A stretch of 64,000 nt of DNA from Nocardia nova (GTDB taxonomy: Bacteria > Actinomycetota > Actinomycetes > Mycobacteriales > Mycobacteriaceae), in contig NZ_PSZE01000001.1 in NCBI RefSeq assembly GCF_002933465.1, positions 372,001 to 436,000 on the forward strand, written 5' to 3'. The position numbers and the translations under genes are program-made. The notes below the pieces were generated by a model, which had not been told where the DNA came from, did no database searches, and saw only the letters and a list, made by a program, of their open reading frames with translations. Each line of letters starts with the position of its first letter. Within the stretch, counting starts at the first letter, position 1. Shown here in pieces: positions 23,740-35,637 of this stretch.

Positions 23740-23912
23740 CCGGTCCACAAAGGTACGTCTCGGAAAACCACCGGGCAGGCGAAGACATCCGGTATCTGCC
23801 CCGGCACGAAGCGGGCACGGATGCTGGTACGCAGAGCATTGGGCGCATGGTCCTTGTCATGGGCATCGGCCGGTGCCGTATACCGCGTCACCTTCCGCGC
23901 GTACCGTGGTGA
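23736..23912 (+). pseudogene. Remnant of a second DUF6879-like gene
   Basis: A 58-codon frame starts on the stop of the HTH gene (GTGA at 23736) and ends one base before the DUF427 ATG. Residues 15-27 (AGEDIRYLPRHEAG) match the core of the DUF6879 protein encoded at 22391 almost exactly; the rest is unrelated. It is best explained as the leftover of a duplicated or recombined DUF6879 gene. Confidence 0.55.
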
Positions 23913-23913
23913 A

Positions 23914-24663
23914 ATGACCGAGACCAATCGGGGGCGGGTACGGACCGAGGCGGGGCACCGGCGGATCCGGGCCTATGTGGGCGGGCACGTCGTCGCGGAC
24001 ACCATTCGTCCGCTGCTGGTGTGGGAGAGTCCCTACTACCCGACGTACTACGTGCCGGTCGAGGATGTTCGCGCGGAGCTGGTCGCGACCGGATCGACCA
24101 AGCACTCCACGAGTCGCGGCGAGGGCGACATCTACGACGTGGTGATCGGTGAAACCACCAGACCCGCTGCGGCCCTTCGCTATCCGGAGTCGCCGATCCC
24201 GGAGCTGCGTGAGCACATCCGCTTGGAGTGGGAACAGATGGATCGGTGGTTCGAGGAGGACGAGCCGATCTCCGTTCATCCGCGCAATCCCTATACGCGC
24301 GTCGACATCCTGGCCAGTTCCCGCACGGTGCGGGTGGAACTCGGCGGAGAGGTGGTGGCGGAATCGGATTCGCCGCACATCCTGTACGAGACCGGACTCG
24401 TCCCGCGCTACTACCTGCCGCTGACCGATGTGCGGATGGATCTGCTCACGCCCTCGGCCACCACGACGAGTTGTCCCTACAAGGGCACCGCCGAGTACTA
24501 CAACATCCGCATCGGCGAGACCGAATATCCCGATCTGGTCTGGTACTACCGCACTCCCCTGCCGGAGAGTCAGAAGGTTGCCGGGCTGGTCTGCTTCTAC
24601 AACGAGAAGGTCGAACTGTACGTCGACGGGGTCCGGCAGGAGCACTCGACCCCGTTCAGCTGA
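23914..24663 (+). CDS. DUF427-domain protein (two tandem DUF427 units)
   Basis: ATG at 23914 gives 249 residues. The sequence holds two similar units. Each has R-V-x-hhG/LGG-x-VVA followed by WESPYYPTYYVPVEDV (first) or YETGLVPRYYLPLTDV (second), then an IGE motif (VVIGETTRPAAALRYP and IRIGETEYPDLVWYYR). This is the DUF427 fold, small beta-rich proteins of unknown biochemical function common in Actinobacteria. It lies after the HTH/DUF6879 unit but has its own start, and no functional link is evident. Confidence 0.8.
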   Translation: MTETNRGRVRTEAGHRRIRAYVGGHVVADTIRPLLVWESPYYPTYYVPVEDVRAELVATGSTKHSTSRGEGDIYDVVIGETTRPAAALRYPESPIPELREHIRLEWEQMDRWFEEDEPISVHPRNPYTRVDILASSRTVRVELGGEVVAESDSPHILYETGLVPRYYLPLTDVRMDLLTPSATTTSCPYKGTAEYYNIRIGETEYPDLVWYYRTPLPESQKVAGLVCFYNEKVELYVDGVRQEHSTPFS

Positions 24664-24720
24664 ATCACGGCGCTACCTCTGGCCCAGCGGCACCGGGCTT
24701 TCCAGACGCATTCGGCCTCC

Positions 24721-25629
24721 TCACACCGCGAGGACGGGCGGCAGCTCCTCGGCGCGGCGATAACGCCCCGGAGCAAGGGTGTATTCGCGCTTGAACGCCT
24801 TGGCGAACGCGAACTCGGAACCGTAGCCGACGCGGTGCGCGATCGCCGCGATCGGCAGGTCGGTCTCGCGTAGCAGGCGTGCGGCGGTGAGCATGCGCCA
24901 GCGGGTCAGATACGACAGCGGCGCCTCACCGACGGTTGCGGCGAACCGGCGGGTCAGGGTGGCGCGGGATACTCCCGCCACCGCGCTCAGCTCGGGAACG
25001 GTCCAGGCCCGCGCGGGGTCGGCGTGGATGGCGCCCAGCGCGGCCGACACCGCCGGATCGGCGAAAGCGCCTGCCCAGCCGGAGGTTTCGGCCCTCTCGT
25101 ACCAGGAGCGCAGAACGAACAGCAGCAGCGTATCCAGCAGCGCGGGTACCGCGGCATCGGTACCCGGCCGTGGTTCGGTGAGCTCGCCGACGAGCAGATC
25201 CACCGCGGCACGCAGTGCCGGGTAGCGGTCCGGATCGGCGGGCAGGTGCAGGAAGTCGGGCAGTTGATCCAGCAGCGGATGACGGCGACTCCGGCTGACC
25301 TCGTATGCCCCGCACAGCAAGCTGGTCCGCGATCCCGGCCCGGGGATATCACGCGGCTCACCCGGGGTCGCCACCTCGGTGATCGCGCTGTGCGGACTGT
25401 CCGCTATCACATGCGCGGCCCCGCGCGGCATGAACAGCACATCGCCCGGCCCCATCTCCACCGGTTCCGAATCCGGTGCCAGCAACCAGCATTCACCCTG
25501 CAGCACGATGTGGAATCCGGCGCCCGGCACCAGCGGATACCGCCTCCCCCACGGTGCATGCCGCACGAACAATCCCGAGGCGGGCATCCCGGTCCGCACC
25601 GCCGCCACCGTCTCACTCAAGATATCCAC
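24721..25629 (-). CDS. AraC-family regulator with cupin sensor domain
   Basis: GTG at 25629 starts the 302-residue protein. The N-terminal half is a cupin-like effector domain (GAGFHIVLQGECWLLAP, PGDVLFMPRGAAHVI). The C-terminal 100 residues carry two HTH motifs (WTVPELSAVAGVSRATLTRRF and LPIAAIAHRVGYGSEFAFAK). This architecture (AraC_binding_2/cupin_6 type) is common for regulators of neighbouring oxidoreductases or hydrolases. It converges with the DUF427 gene and lies downstream of hsaB, with a terminator in between, so it is probably independent of the steroid operon. The target is unknown. Confidence 0.82.
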   Translation of the reverse strand: MDILSETVAAVRTGMPASGLFVRHAPWGRRYPLVPGAGFHIVLQGECWLLAPDSEPVEMGPGDVLFMPRGAAHVIADSPHSAITEVATPGEPRDIPGPGSRTSLLCGAYEVSRSRRHPLLDQLPDFLHLPADPDRYPALRAAVDLLVGELTEPRPGTDAAVPALLDTLLLFVLRSWYERAETSGWAGAFADPAVSAALGAIHADPARAWTVPELSAVAGVSRATLTRRFAATVGEAPLSYLTRWRMLTAARLLRETDLPIAAIAHRVGYGSEFAFAKAFKREYTLAPGRYRRAEELPPVLAV

Positions 25630-25815
25630 ACTGCCCCACTCGGCCGATCTCACACCGCGACGATCACCAGCATCCTGACCGATCCGGTCACGGTCAACGC
25701 ACCGGCACGGCAGCGCCCAGCACCGCACCACCGATCTGTCACCGTCCGACGCCGACATGCGGGCCCACGACCCGTCCGACGTATTCCGGATCCCGGCCGG
25801 CCACGCGAAACAGCG

Positions 25816-25847
25816 GAGGGCGGCCACCGGGAAAGGTGCCCGCCCTC
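25816..25847 (-). terminator. Hairpin after hsaB
   Basis: GAGGGCGGCCACC (25816-25828) pairs with 25835-25847 with one mismatch, 16 bases past the hsaB stop. It probably ends the hsaADCB transcript. Confidence 0.7.
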
Positions 25848-25862
25848 GACGATCGCCCGGAC

Positions 25863-26453
25863 CTACAACCAGGTGTCCAGGGTGGTGGTGGTGAGGAAAT
25901 GTTCGAGGTCGGCTCGCCACGGGGCCGGGGTCGTCTTCTCGGGTTCGATGGCGGTGTACTGGCCGCGGTAGAACAGCAGCGGCCTGCCGGAGTCCGTGGA
26001 CTCCGACAGGGCCTGTACCCGGCCGATCACGATGTAGTGATCGCCGCCGTCGACGACGCTGTCCACCGTGCACTGGATCGTGGCCAGCGCGTCGTCCAGG
26101 ACCGGAAGTCCCAGATCCGAAGTGCTCCAGCCGATTCCGGCGAACTTGTCGGGTTCGCGGGAACCGAAGCGGGCACACACCTGCTGTTGTTCCTCGGCCA
26201 GGACGTTCACACAGAAGCGTCCGGACTGCTCGATCGCGGCCCACGACCGCGATCCCGTGGTGGGGCAGAACAGCACCAGCGGCGGGTCGAGGGAGAGGGC
26301 GGCGAAGGACTGACAGGCGAAACCGATCGGCGCCGGCGCGGCGTCCTCGGTTTCGATGCAGGTGGTGATCACCGTGATGCCGGTGCAGAACTGCCCCAGC
26401 ACGTTCCGGAACAGCCGGCCGTCGATTTCCGGGTATTCGTCCGTGGCGGTCAT
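25863..26453 (-). CDS. hsaB: HsaB, flavin reductase of the 3-HSA monooxygenase
   Basis: ATG at 26453 gives 196 residues, close to M. tuberculosis HsaB (Rv3567c). It is a flavin-reductase-like split-barrel protein (FCTGITVITTCIE and ACQSFAALSLDPPLVLFCP form the flavin site). HsaB uses NADH to supply reduced flavin to HsaA, which hydroxylates the phenolic steroid 3-HSA. It is the last gene of the leftward operon hsaA-D-C-B, 23 bases after hsaC, and is followed by a hairpin. Confidence 0.93.
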   Translation of the reverse strand: MTATDEYPEIDGRLFRNVLGQFCTGITVITTCIETEDAAPAPIGFACQSFAALSLDPPLVLFCPTTGSRSWAAIEQSGRFCVNVLAEEQQQVCARFGSREPDKFAGIGWSTSDLGLPVLDDALATIQCTVDSVVDGGDHYIVIGRVQALSESTDSGRPLLFYRGQYTAIEPEKTTPAPWRADLEHFLTTTTLDTWL

Positions 26454-26476
26454 GGTTGTCGCCCTCTCCGCGCTCG

Positions 26477-29423
<2,947 letters not shown>

Positions 29424-29508
29424 CTCGGGGGCTGCTCCTGCCTGATCGAAATCGGAACGGGTGTATCGGTCGCTTTCCGTTCTGCGGAACCGATACTTGT
29501 CTTGAGAC

Positions 29509-29522
29509 TAGAACACGTTCTT
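29509..29522. promoter_or_regulatory. KstR operator, hsaA side
   Basis: TAGAACACGTTCTT matches the KstR palindrome (AACnnGTT core with TAG/CTA flanks) except for the last base. It is placed between hsaA (start 29423) and kshA (start 29650). Confidence 0.88.
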
Positions 29523-29611
29523 ATTTATGTCGAGAACGGGTGTTCATTGTCCCACAACGAACACCTTTGCCTGGTAGCCAACGGAATAGCTGGCGCTGAG
29601 CCGCTCGATTT

Positions 29612-29625
29612 TGTAACGTGTTCTA
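29612..29625. promoter_or_regulatory. KstR operator, kshA side
   Basis: TGTAACGTGTTCTA keeps the AACnnGTT core and the right arm of the KstR palindrome. It lies 25 bases before the kshA ATG, so it probably controls the rightward promoter. Confidence 0.85.
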
Positions 29626-29649
29626 GTACTTCCAGAGGAGGGATGACCG

Positions 29650-30870
29650 ATGGCTGAAACCGCACAGCGGAGCGGGAAGGTGCGCGAGATCGACGTGGGC
29701 TCGACGCCCACCCGGTATGCGCGGGGCTGGCACTGCCTGGGCCTGACCGAGACGTTTCGCGACGGTAAGCCGCATGCCGTCCAGGCGTTCGGCACCAAAC
29801 TCGTGGTGTGGGCCGACAGCAACGACGAGCTGAAGGTGCTCGACGCCTACTGCCGCCACCTCGGCGGCGACCTCAGCATGGGTGAGATCAAGGGCGACTC
29901 CATCGCGTGCCCGTTCCACGACTGGCGGTGGGGCGGTAACGGCCGCTGCACCTCCATCCCGTACGCGCGCCGGGTGCCGCCGCTGGCGCGTACGCGCGCC
30001 TGGACGACGCTCGAGCGCAACGGCCAGCTGTACGTGTGGCACGACCACGAGGGCAACCCCCCGCCGGACGACGTCACGATCCCCTACATCGAGGGGCCCT
30101 ACACCGATGCCGACGGCAACCCGGTCGAGGAGCGCAACAGCGACTGGACTCCGTTCACCTGGAACACGATGCTGATCGAGGGCGCCAACTGCCGCGAGAT
30201 CGTGGACAACGTGGTGGACATGGCCCACTTCTTCTACATCCACTTCGCCTTCCCGACGTACTTCAAGAATGTCTTCGAAGGCCACGTGGCCACGCAGTTC
30301 CTCGAGACGAAGGGCCGTCCGGACATCGGCATGGCCGCCAAATACGGCGGGGAGACGCTGCTGAAGTCGGAGGCGTCGTACTTCGGCCCGTCCTACATGA
30401 TCAATCCGCTGACCAACATCTACGGCGGCTACCAGATCAAGGTGCAGCTGATCAACTGCCACTACCCGGTCACGCAGGATTCGTTCGTGCTGCAGTACGG
30501 CCTCTCGGTCGAGAAGCCCAAGGGCATCGACGAGGAGACCGCCGAGAAGCTGGCCAAGTCCATGACCGACTTCTTCGGTGATGGCTTCCTGCAGGACGTG
30601 GAGATCTGGAAGCACAAGTCCAAGATCGACAACCCGCTGCTCTGCGAGGAGGACGGCCCGGTCTACCAGCTGCGCCGCTGGTATGAGCAGTTCTACGTCG
30701 ACGTCGCGGATATCGATCCGAAGATGGTGCAGCGCTTCGAATTCGAGGTCGACACCACCAAGGCCAACGAGCACTGGGAGGCCGAGGTCGCCGAGAATCT
30801 GCGGCGTAAGAAGGAAGAAGAAGAGACGGCTCAGCAGGATCCGGCCGTCAAGCAGGAGGCGGGTGCCTGA
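29650..30870 (+). CDS. kshA: KshA, oxygenase of 3-ketosteroid 9-alpha-hydroxylase
   Basis: A Rieske non-haem iron oxygenase of 406 residues. The 2Fe-2S ligands are Cys68, His70, Cys87 and His90 (CRH, CPFH), and the mononuclear iron site has His193 and His198 (MAHFFYIH), one residue and twelve residues respectively off the M. tuberculosis numbering. It 9-alpha-hydroxylates ADD or AD so that ring B opens. GAGGAGG precedes the start. The reductase KshB is not in this window. The C-terminus is Glu/Lys-rich and longer than usual (KKEEEETAQQ). It is followed by an Rv3527-like gene with TGATG overlap. Confidence 0.95.
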   Translation: MAETAQRSGKVREIDVGSTPTRYARGWHCLGLTETFRDGKPHAVQAFGTKLVVWADSNDELKVLDAYCRHLGGDLSMGEIKGDSIACPFHDWRWGGNGRCTSIPYARRVPPLARTRAWTTLERNGQLYVWHDHEGNPPPDDVTIPYIEGPYTDADGNPVEERNSDWTPFTWNTMLIEGANCREIVDNVVDMAHFFYIHFAFPTYFKNVFEGHVATQFLETKGRPDIGMAAKYGGETLLKSEASYFGPSYMINPLTNIYGGYQIKVQLINCHYPVTQDSFVLQYGLSVEKPKGIDEETAEKLAKSMTDFFGDGFLQDVEIWKHKSKIDNPLLCEEDGPVYQLRRWYEQFYVDVADIDPKMVQRFEFEVDTTKANEHWEAEVAENLRRKKEEEETAQQDPAVKQEAGA

Positions 30871-31187
30871 TGGTCTCCTGGGCAAAAGCACCCGATTTCG
30901 CGGACCGCCCGGATCGCCGGGAGCAGGTGCGTGCCCAGACGGTCGTCGACAGGCAGCGCTATCTCGAAGACGGCCTGACGCCGGTGGCCTGCCGGGCATG
31001 CGGAGTGGAAGTCCTGGTCCGCAAGTCCTCGTCGCATCAGCGCTCGGTGCAGTGGACGGTCAGCCCGGCCGAACACTGCCCGATCTTCGCGAAGCTGGCC
31101 GGGCCGGGGCGGCCGGATCCGTGCCCGGACCTGGAGAAGTCGATCCAGTATGCGATCGATGAGGGCATCCTGGCGATCGACGAGTAG
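30870..31187 (+). CDS. Conserved hypothetical protein, Rv3527-like, coupled to kshA
   Basis: ATG at 30870 shares its first base with the kshA stop (TGATG). The 105-residue protein has a Cys pair ACRACGVEV and a single later CPIF and CPDL Cys each, together a possible small metal-binding site. It has no signal or membrane segment. Rv3527 follows kshA in M. tuberculosis, so this is the same position and probably the same family. It may help KshA assembly or electron transfer, but that is inference. Confidence 0.75.
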   Translation: MVSWAKAPDFADRPDRREQVRAQTVVDRQRYLEDGLTPVACRACGVEVLVRKSSSHQRSVQWTVSPAEHCPIFAKLAGPGRPDPCPDLEKSIQYAIDEGILAIDE

Positions 31188-31327
31188 GCGCGCGCTGCTC
31201 GGGCCCCGCACACCGTATTCGACGGGGATTCGGGGGGGCGGGCCCGAACTATTCGTGCAAAGCTGCGCGCGAAAGTCGGAAATCACGCCGAATCGCGGAG
31301 GTTCGCACGAAGAGTTCGTCCGGCTGG

Positions 31328-31735
31328 TCAGTCCAGGCGGAAGTCCGCGAAATCGAACCCGGGCGCGACCACGCAGCTCACCAGCACGTATTCGTCACCG
31401 GCCGGGCGTGCGGCCTGGCTGACGCCGCCGGGCACCACGGCCTGAAGGAGCTGGCCTCGCTCGACGGCCGGGCCGAGGATCACTTCGTCGCCGCCGATGT
31501 TGAGCAGCAATGGACCACCGCGCTGCCACAACCAGATCTCGTCCGAGCGCACCGTATGCGGTGCGGAACGTTCGTGCGGCAGCAGCAGGAAATGGATGGC
31601 GGTGGCGGATGCGCGTGGGCCGTCGTAGCCGTCCGGCTCGAATTCGACCGGGCTGCGGTAGGTTTCGCGGAACCAGCCGCCTTCGGGATGCGGTTGCAGA
31701 TCCAGCGCCTCGGCAAGTTCGGGTCGTTCGGACAT
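31328..31735 (-). CDS. Cupin-domain protein (DUF985/cupin_5 type)
   Basis: ATG at 31735, preceded by AGGAGG, gives 135 residues. LQPHPEGGWFRETYRS at the start, HFLLLPHERSAPHTVRSDEIWLW in the middle and VAPGFDFADF at the end are typical of the DUF985 single-domain cupin (YML079-like). The metal-binding His residues are partly kept (HTV-x-SDE). The biochemical role of the family is unknown. It reads leftward towards the Rv3527-like gene and is separate from the TetR gene upstream. Confidence 0.85.
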   Translation of the reverse strand: MSERPELAEALDLQPHPEGGWFRETYRSPVEFEPDGYDGPRASATAIHFLLLPHERSAPHTVRSDEIWLWQRGGPLLLNIGGDEVILGPAVERGQLLQAVVPGGVSQAARPAGDEYVLVSCVVAPGFDFADFRLD

Positions 31736-31881
31736 CGTCGCCTCCTGCACAGTCGTCGTCCCCCGGATTCTGCGCGGCTACGGCCGACGCCGCGAACTCG
31801 GCGGCGTGGTCCCAGCTCGCTCCCGCGGGTCGGCGGCCGAGATATCCGTGCTCGGAAACATGTCGATGGCCCGGCGGGTCA

Positions 31882-32646
31882 TCACGCGTCCCGCGCGACG
31901 CTGTAGGCCATCGCGACGTGGGTGAACAGGGTGGTGCGCTGTTCCCGGGCCGCGGGGTCGTCCGGTTCGAGCAGGCACTGCTGCGAGGTGCCGTCGTGGA
32001 CCGCGACCACCGCGCGCCCCAGCCCGTCGCGGTCGGTGACGGCGCGCCCGGCGCGGTTCAGCAGCCCCTCCAGGACCGGTAGCAGGGCCGCCACGATCGC
32101 GTTCTCCCGCGCGACCATCACCCGCCGCAGCGGCGGGTTGCGCAGGGCGTGGGCGGTGAATTCGGCGGTGATGCGAAACCACTTGTCGTCCAGCGGAACC
32201 GCCCGCAGCAGCTGTTCCACGCCGGCGCGCAGATCGTGCACGTCGGCGCCGGTCCCCGACTCCAGCACTGCCGTCAACTCGCGCAGCATCTCGGCCGATC
32301 GCAACTCCCACATCGCCAGGAACAGTTCTTCCAGCGAGCTGAAGTTCGAGTAGAACGCGCCCCGAGTGAATCCGGCGCGCTCACAGATCTGCTCGACCGT
32401 GCAGCGCCCGAAGCCCTCGTCGGCGAAGGCGTCGAAGGCGGCGTCCAGCAATCGCTGCCGAGTCTCGGCCCGCCGCTTGGTCATTCGCGGCTCGCGCGGG
32501 GCGGTGCCGCTCGGAGCAACGAGATCGCCCACGGGTGCGGGCTCGCCCCGCACCGGCGTCCCTGATTCGGCCGTCGAGCCGGCGCGACGTTGGGGTGTCC
32601 GGTCGCGCCCGGCGTCGGACGAACTCCGGGCACCGAGGGACGTCAC
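31882..32646 (-). CDS. TetR-family regulator
   Basis: GTG at 32646 (behind GGAGAGGAA) gives 254 residues; other starts in the same frame give slightly longer forms. A Pro/Arg-rich, probably disordered lead of about 53 residues precedes the TetR HTH (CTVEQICERAGFTRGAFYSNF). The C-terminal domain (TetR_C-type) has VARENAIVAALLPVLEG. A perfect palindrome at 32674-32687 lies just upstream and is the likely autoregulatory site. No nearby target gene stands out; the cupin gene downstream (146 bases) is one option. Confidence 0.82.
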   Translation of the reverse strand: MTSLGARSSSDAGRDRTPQRRAGSTAESGTPVRGEPAPVGDLVAPSGTAPREPRMTKRRAETRQRLLDAAFDAFADEGFGRCTVEQICERAGFTRGAFYSNFSSLEELFLAMWELRSAEMLRELTAVLESGTGADVHDLRAGVEQLLRAVPLDDKWFRITAEFTAHALRNPPLRRVMVARENAIVAALLPVLEGLLNRAGRAVTDRDGLGRAVVAVHDGTSQQCLLEPDDPAAREQRTTLFTHVAMAYSVARDA

Positions 32647-32673
32647 GAACACTTCCTCTCCATGGACACTTGA

Positions 32674-32687
32674 ATACACGAGTGTAT
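32674..32687. promoter_or_regulatory. Palindromic operator upstream of the TetR gene
   Basis: ATACAC-GA-GTGTAT is a perfect 14-bp inverted repeat, 27 bases before the GTG start. It is well placed for autoregulation. Confidence 0.6.
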
Positions 32688-32822
32688 CAACCGGCATTTC
32701 CGCATCGTGATCGAAAGAACCGCACCGGGCGACCCTACGGCCACGGGCCTCGGCCGAGTGCAGCTTGTTCGCGACGCGGAGTGCGCACCTACGCGCTCGG
32801 CGTCGGTGCGCGCCAAGATAGG

Positions 32823-32858
32823 AGCGGGCCGCGAACGTGCGAGCGTTCTCGGCCCGCT
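32823..32858 (-). terminator. Hairpin after the exported-protein gene
   Basis: AGCGGGCCG-C-GAACG (32823-32837) pairs with 32844-32858 with one mismatch. It lies 20 bases past the stop of the gene at 32879. Confidence 0.7.
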
Positions 32859-32878
32859 GCGCCCAATCGGAGCTGCCG

Positions 32879-33364
32879 TCAGCTTAGATTGGTTCCCGAC
32901 CAGCCGAAGTTGAAGGTGTGTCCCTTCGAGCTGCACTGCAACCCACCGCGTCCACCGGCGGTACAGGTGGCGCCGCCGTAGTTGATGACGCCGCCGTAGT
33001 CGTAGCCGTCGGACGCGGGCCCGGAGTCGATGGAACGGCTGCCCGCCCGACCGAGCGGGCCGGTCAGCCCGAAAGTCGGATGCGCCGGCAGGAACGGCAG
33101 ATCGATGGCCACGTTGTTGATGGGAATCCCGAACAGAGTGGCGATTCCGGGGCTGATGTCACAGCCCACGTCACCGTTGGGGTGCATCGAGCAATTGGCG
33201 TACGCGGTACTGAAATACACCGTGTCGCCCACCAGATAATCCGCCGGATTCTGCACGGTGGGCCCGTTCGCGGCGACGAACGGCTCCGCACCTGCCACCG
33301 CTCCACCGGCCATCGAAATCGCGACGGCGGCAACGGATCCACCGATCAACGCCCGCATGTTCAC
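32879..33364 (-). CDS. Small exported protein of unknown function
   Basis: GTG at 33364 has AGGAG five bases upstream; an ATG two codons later (33358) is an alternative. A clear signal peptide (about residues 1-27, cleavage after AVAGA) is followed by a mature part of about 134 residues with four Cys, likely two disulfides, and Gly/Tyr-rich segments (SDGYDYGGVINYGG). Small exported proteins of this kind are abundant in Nocardia and mycobacteria. No family is recognised. It stands alone with its own terminator. Confidence 0.7.
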   Translation of the reverse strand: MNMRALIGGSVAAVAISMAGGAVAGAEPFVAANGPTVQNPADYLVGDTVYFSTAYANCSMHPNGDVGCDISPGIATLFGIPINNVAIDLPFLPAHPTFGLTGPLGRAGSRSIDSGPASDGYDYGGVINYGGATCTAGGRGGLQCSSKGHTFNFGWSGTNLS

Positions 33365-33590
33365 AGCAACTCCTCTATATGTCCGAACGATTACCCGAGA
33401 ACAGAATTGCTTGCCGCGCAATGGTACAGCGCGTCCCAGACCCATAATTCGGATCGGCTCGGCACTCACGCGCGTTACCGCACACCCATTTCTCCGAGTA
33501 ACCGAGCGGCCTATCGGCATCGCGCCCGAAAACAGCGGAGACCATCACAGCCGTAGTCGTTCGGCTGGGCGGGCACACCGGAACACGACA

Positions 33591-33623
33591 ACGGGCCGCG
33601 AACGATTCACGTTCGCGGCCCGT
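33591..33623 (-). terminator. Strong hairpin after hsaF
   Basis: ACGGGCCGCGAACG (33591-33604) and CGTTCGCGGCCCGT (33610-33623) form a perfect 14-bp stem with a 5-base loop, 15 bases past the hsaF stop. It probably ends the hsaEGF transcript. Confidence 0.85.
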
Positions 33624-33637
33624 CGATCTCGATACGC

Positions 33638-34687
33638 TCAGGCGGAAGCGGTCTGTTCGCGCTGCAGCTCCAGCGCGATGTCGATCAGCTGGTCCTCCTG
33701 GCCGCCGACCAGCTTGCGCTTACCGGCGCGCACCAGCATTTCGGCCGCCGAGACGCCGTAACGCTCGGCCTGGCGCTCGGCGTGCTTGAGGAAGCTCGAG
33801 TACACCCCGGCGTAGCCCATCATCAGGGCCTGGCGGTCCAGCAGGCATTCCTGCGGCATGGCCGGGCGTACGACATCCTCGGCGGCGTCGGCGATGGCGA
33901 AGAAGTCGATGCCGGTCTTGATGCCGATCTTGTCGGCGACGCCGACGAACGCCTCGACCGGGGTGTTGCCCGCACCGGCGCCGAAACGCCGTGCGCTGCC
34001 GTCGATCTGCTTGGCGCCTGCCTTGACCGCGTAGATCGAGTTGGCGACGGCGAGGTCGAGGTTCTCGTGACCGTGAAAGCCGACCTGGGCGTCGTCGCCG
34101 AGTTCGGCGGCGACCGCGGCGATGCGATCGGACACCTGATCCAGCACCAGCGCACCGGCGGAGTCCACGACGTAGACGCACTGGCATCCCGCGTCGGCCA
34201 TGATGCGCGCCTGCTCGGCCAGCACCTCCGGCGGCTGCGAATGCGACATCATCAGGAAACCGACGGTCTCCATGCCGAGGTCGCGGGCGTAGCCGAAGTG
34301 CTGGATCGAGACGTCGGCCTCGGTACAGTGGGTGGCGATGCGGACGATGGACGCGCCGTTGTCCTGGGAGATCTTGATGTCCTCCTTGACCCCCACCCCG
34401 GGCAGCATGAGGACCGCGATCTTGGCCTGCTTCGCGGTCTGCGCCGCGATCGTAATCAGTTCCTGCTCAGGGGTTTTGGAGAACCCGTAGTTGAACGAGG
34501 AACCGCCCAGGCCGTCACCGTGGGTCACCTCGATGACCGGCACGCCGGCGGCGTCGACGGCCGCGACGATATCGCGCACCTCGGTGGCGGTGAACTGGTG
34601 ACGCTTGTGATGGGAACCGTCGCGCAGCGAGGTGTCGGTGACGCGGACGTCGAGTTCCTGGGAGAACGGCTGCAATACGTAGTTCAT
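33638..34687 (-). CDS. hsaF: HsaF, 4-hydroxy-2-oxohexanoate aldolase
   Basis: A DRE-TIM aldolase of 349 residues: [17 protein letters not shown] at the N-terminus, then the metal ligands in [15 protein letters not shown]. HsaF splits the HsaE product into pyruvate and an aldehyde and passes the aldehyde to HsaG through a channel. ATG at 34687 follows GAGGGA. It is the last gene of the leftward operon hsaE-G-F and corresponds to Rv3534c. Confidence 0.93.
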   Translation of the reverse strand: MNYVLQPFSQELDVRVTDTSLRDGSHHKRHQFTATEVRDIVAAVDAAGVPVIEVTHGDGLGGSSFNYGFSKTPEQELITIAAQTAKQAKIAVLMLPGVGVKEDIKISQDNGASIVRIATHCTEADVSIQHFGYARDLGMETVGFLMMSHSQPPEVLAEQARIMADAGCQCVYVVDSAGALVLDQVSDRIAAVAAELGDDAQVGFHGHENLDLAVANSIYAVKAGAKQIDGSARRFGAGAGNTPVEAFVGVADKIGIKTGIDFFAIADAAEDVVRPAMPQECLLDRQALMMGYAGVYSSFLKHAERQAERYGVSAAEMLVRAGKRKLVGGQEDQLIDIALELQREQTASA

Positions 34688-34700
34688 GATCTGGTCCCTC

Positions 34701-35627
34701 CTAGACCCGAGCCGTGAGGATCTGTTCGGCCATGACCTCGCCCACCCGGGTGGCGGCGGCGGTCATGATGTCGAGGTTGCCGGCGTAGGGCGGCAGGAAG
34801 TCGCCCGCGCCCTCGACCTCCACGAACACCGAAACCTTCGCCATCCCACCGGAAACCACGCTCGGCTCGTCGAACTGCGGCTCGTTGAGCAGGCGGTAGC
34901 CGGGCACGTACTGCTGGATGTCGGCGACCATCTTGTGAATGGAGCCGGTGATCGCGGCGGTGTCGGCGCCCTCGGGAATCGCGCAGAAGATGGTGTCGCG
35001 CATGATCATCGGCGGTTCGGCCGGGTTCAAGATGATGATCGCCTTGCCGCGCTTCGCCCCGCCGATGGTCTCCACACCCTTGCTGGTGGTCTTGGTGAAC
35101 TCGTCGATGTTCGCGCGAGTACCGGGTCCGGCGGACACCGACGACACCGAGGCGACGATTTCGGCGTAGGGCACCTCGACCACGCGCGAGACGGCCGCGA
35201 CGATCGGAATCGTCGCCTGCCCACCGCAGGTGATCATATTGACGTTCGGGGTGTCGATATTCGCGCCCAGGTTCACCGGCGGCACCACCGCCGGGCCGAC
35301 CGCCGCGGGGGTCAGATCCACCGCGCGGATACCGGCCGCCTCGTACTTCGGCGCGTATTCGCGGTGCACGTAGGCCGAGGTCGCCTCGAACAGCATGTCC
35401 GGCTTCTGCGGCAGCGCGAGCAGCCAGTCGGCGCCCTCGTGCGAGGTCTCCAGACCCAGCCCGCGAGCACGCTTGAGGCCCTCGCTGTCGGGATCGATAC
35501 CGATCATCCAGCGCGGCTCGATCCGCTCCGACCGCAGCAGCTTGTACAGCAGATCGGTGCTGATGTTGCCGGAGCCGACGATCGCGGCTGTAACTTTTTC
35601 ACCTGCGACCTTGCCGTAATCAGTCAC
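34701..35627 (-). CDS. hsaG: HsaG, acylating propionaldehyde/acetaldehyde dehydrogenase
   Basis: A BphJ-type aldehyde dehydrogenase of 308 residues with an N-terminal nucleotide loop ([14 protein letters not shown]) and nucleophile Cys134 ([11 protein letters not shown]). It converts the aldehyde from HsaF to the acyl-CoA (propionyl-CoA for the steroid pathway). GTG start at 35627. It is in the hsaE-G-F operon, as in Rv3535c. Confidence 0.93.
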   Translation of the reverse strand: MTDYGKVAGEKVTAAIVGSGNISTDLLYKLLRSERIEPRWMIGIDPDSEGLKRARGLGLETSHEGADWLLALPQKPDMLFEATSAYVHREYAPKYEAAGIRAVDLTPAAVGPAVVPPVNLGANIDTPNVNMITCGGQATIPIVAAVSRVVEVPYAEIVASVSSVSAGPGTRANIDEFTKTTSKGVETIGGAKRGKAIIILNPAEPPMIMRDTIFCAIPEGADTAAITGSIHKMVADIQQYVPGYRLLNEPQFDEPSVVSGGMAKVSVFVEVEGAGDFLPPYAGNLDIMTAAATRVGEVMAEQILTARV

Positions 35628-35637
35628 TTGATCTCCC

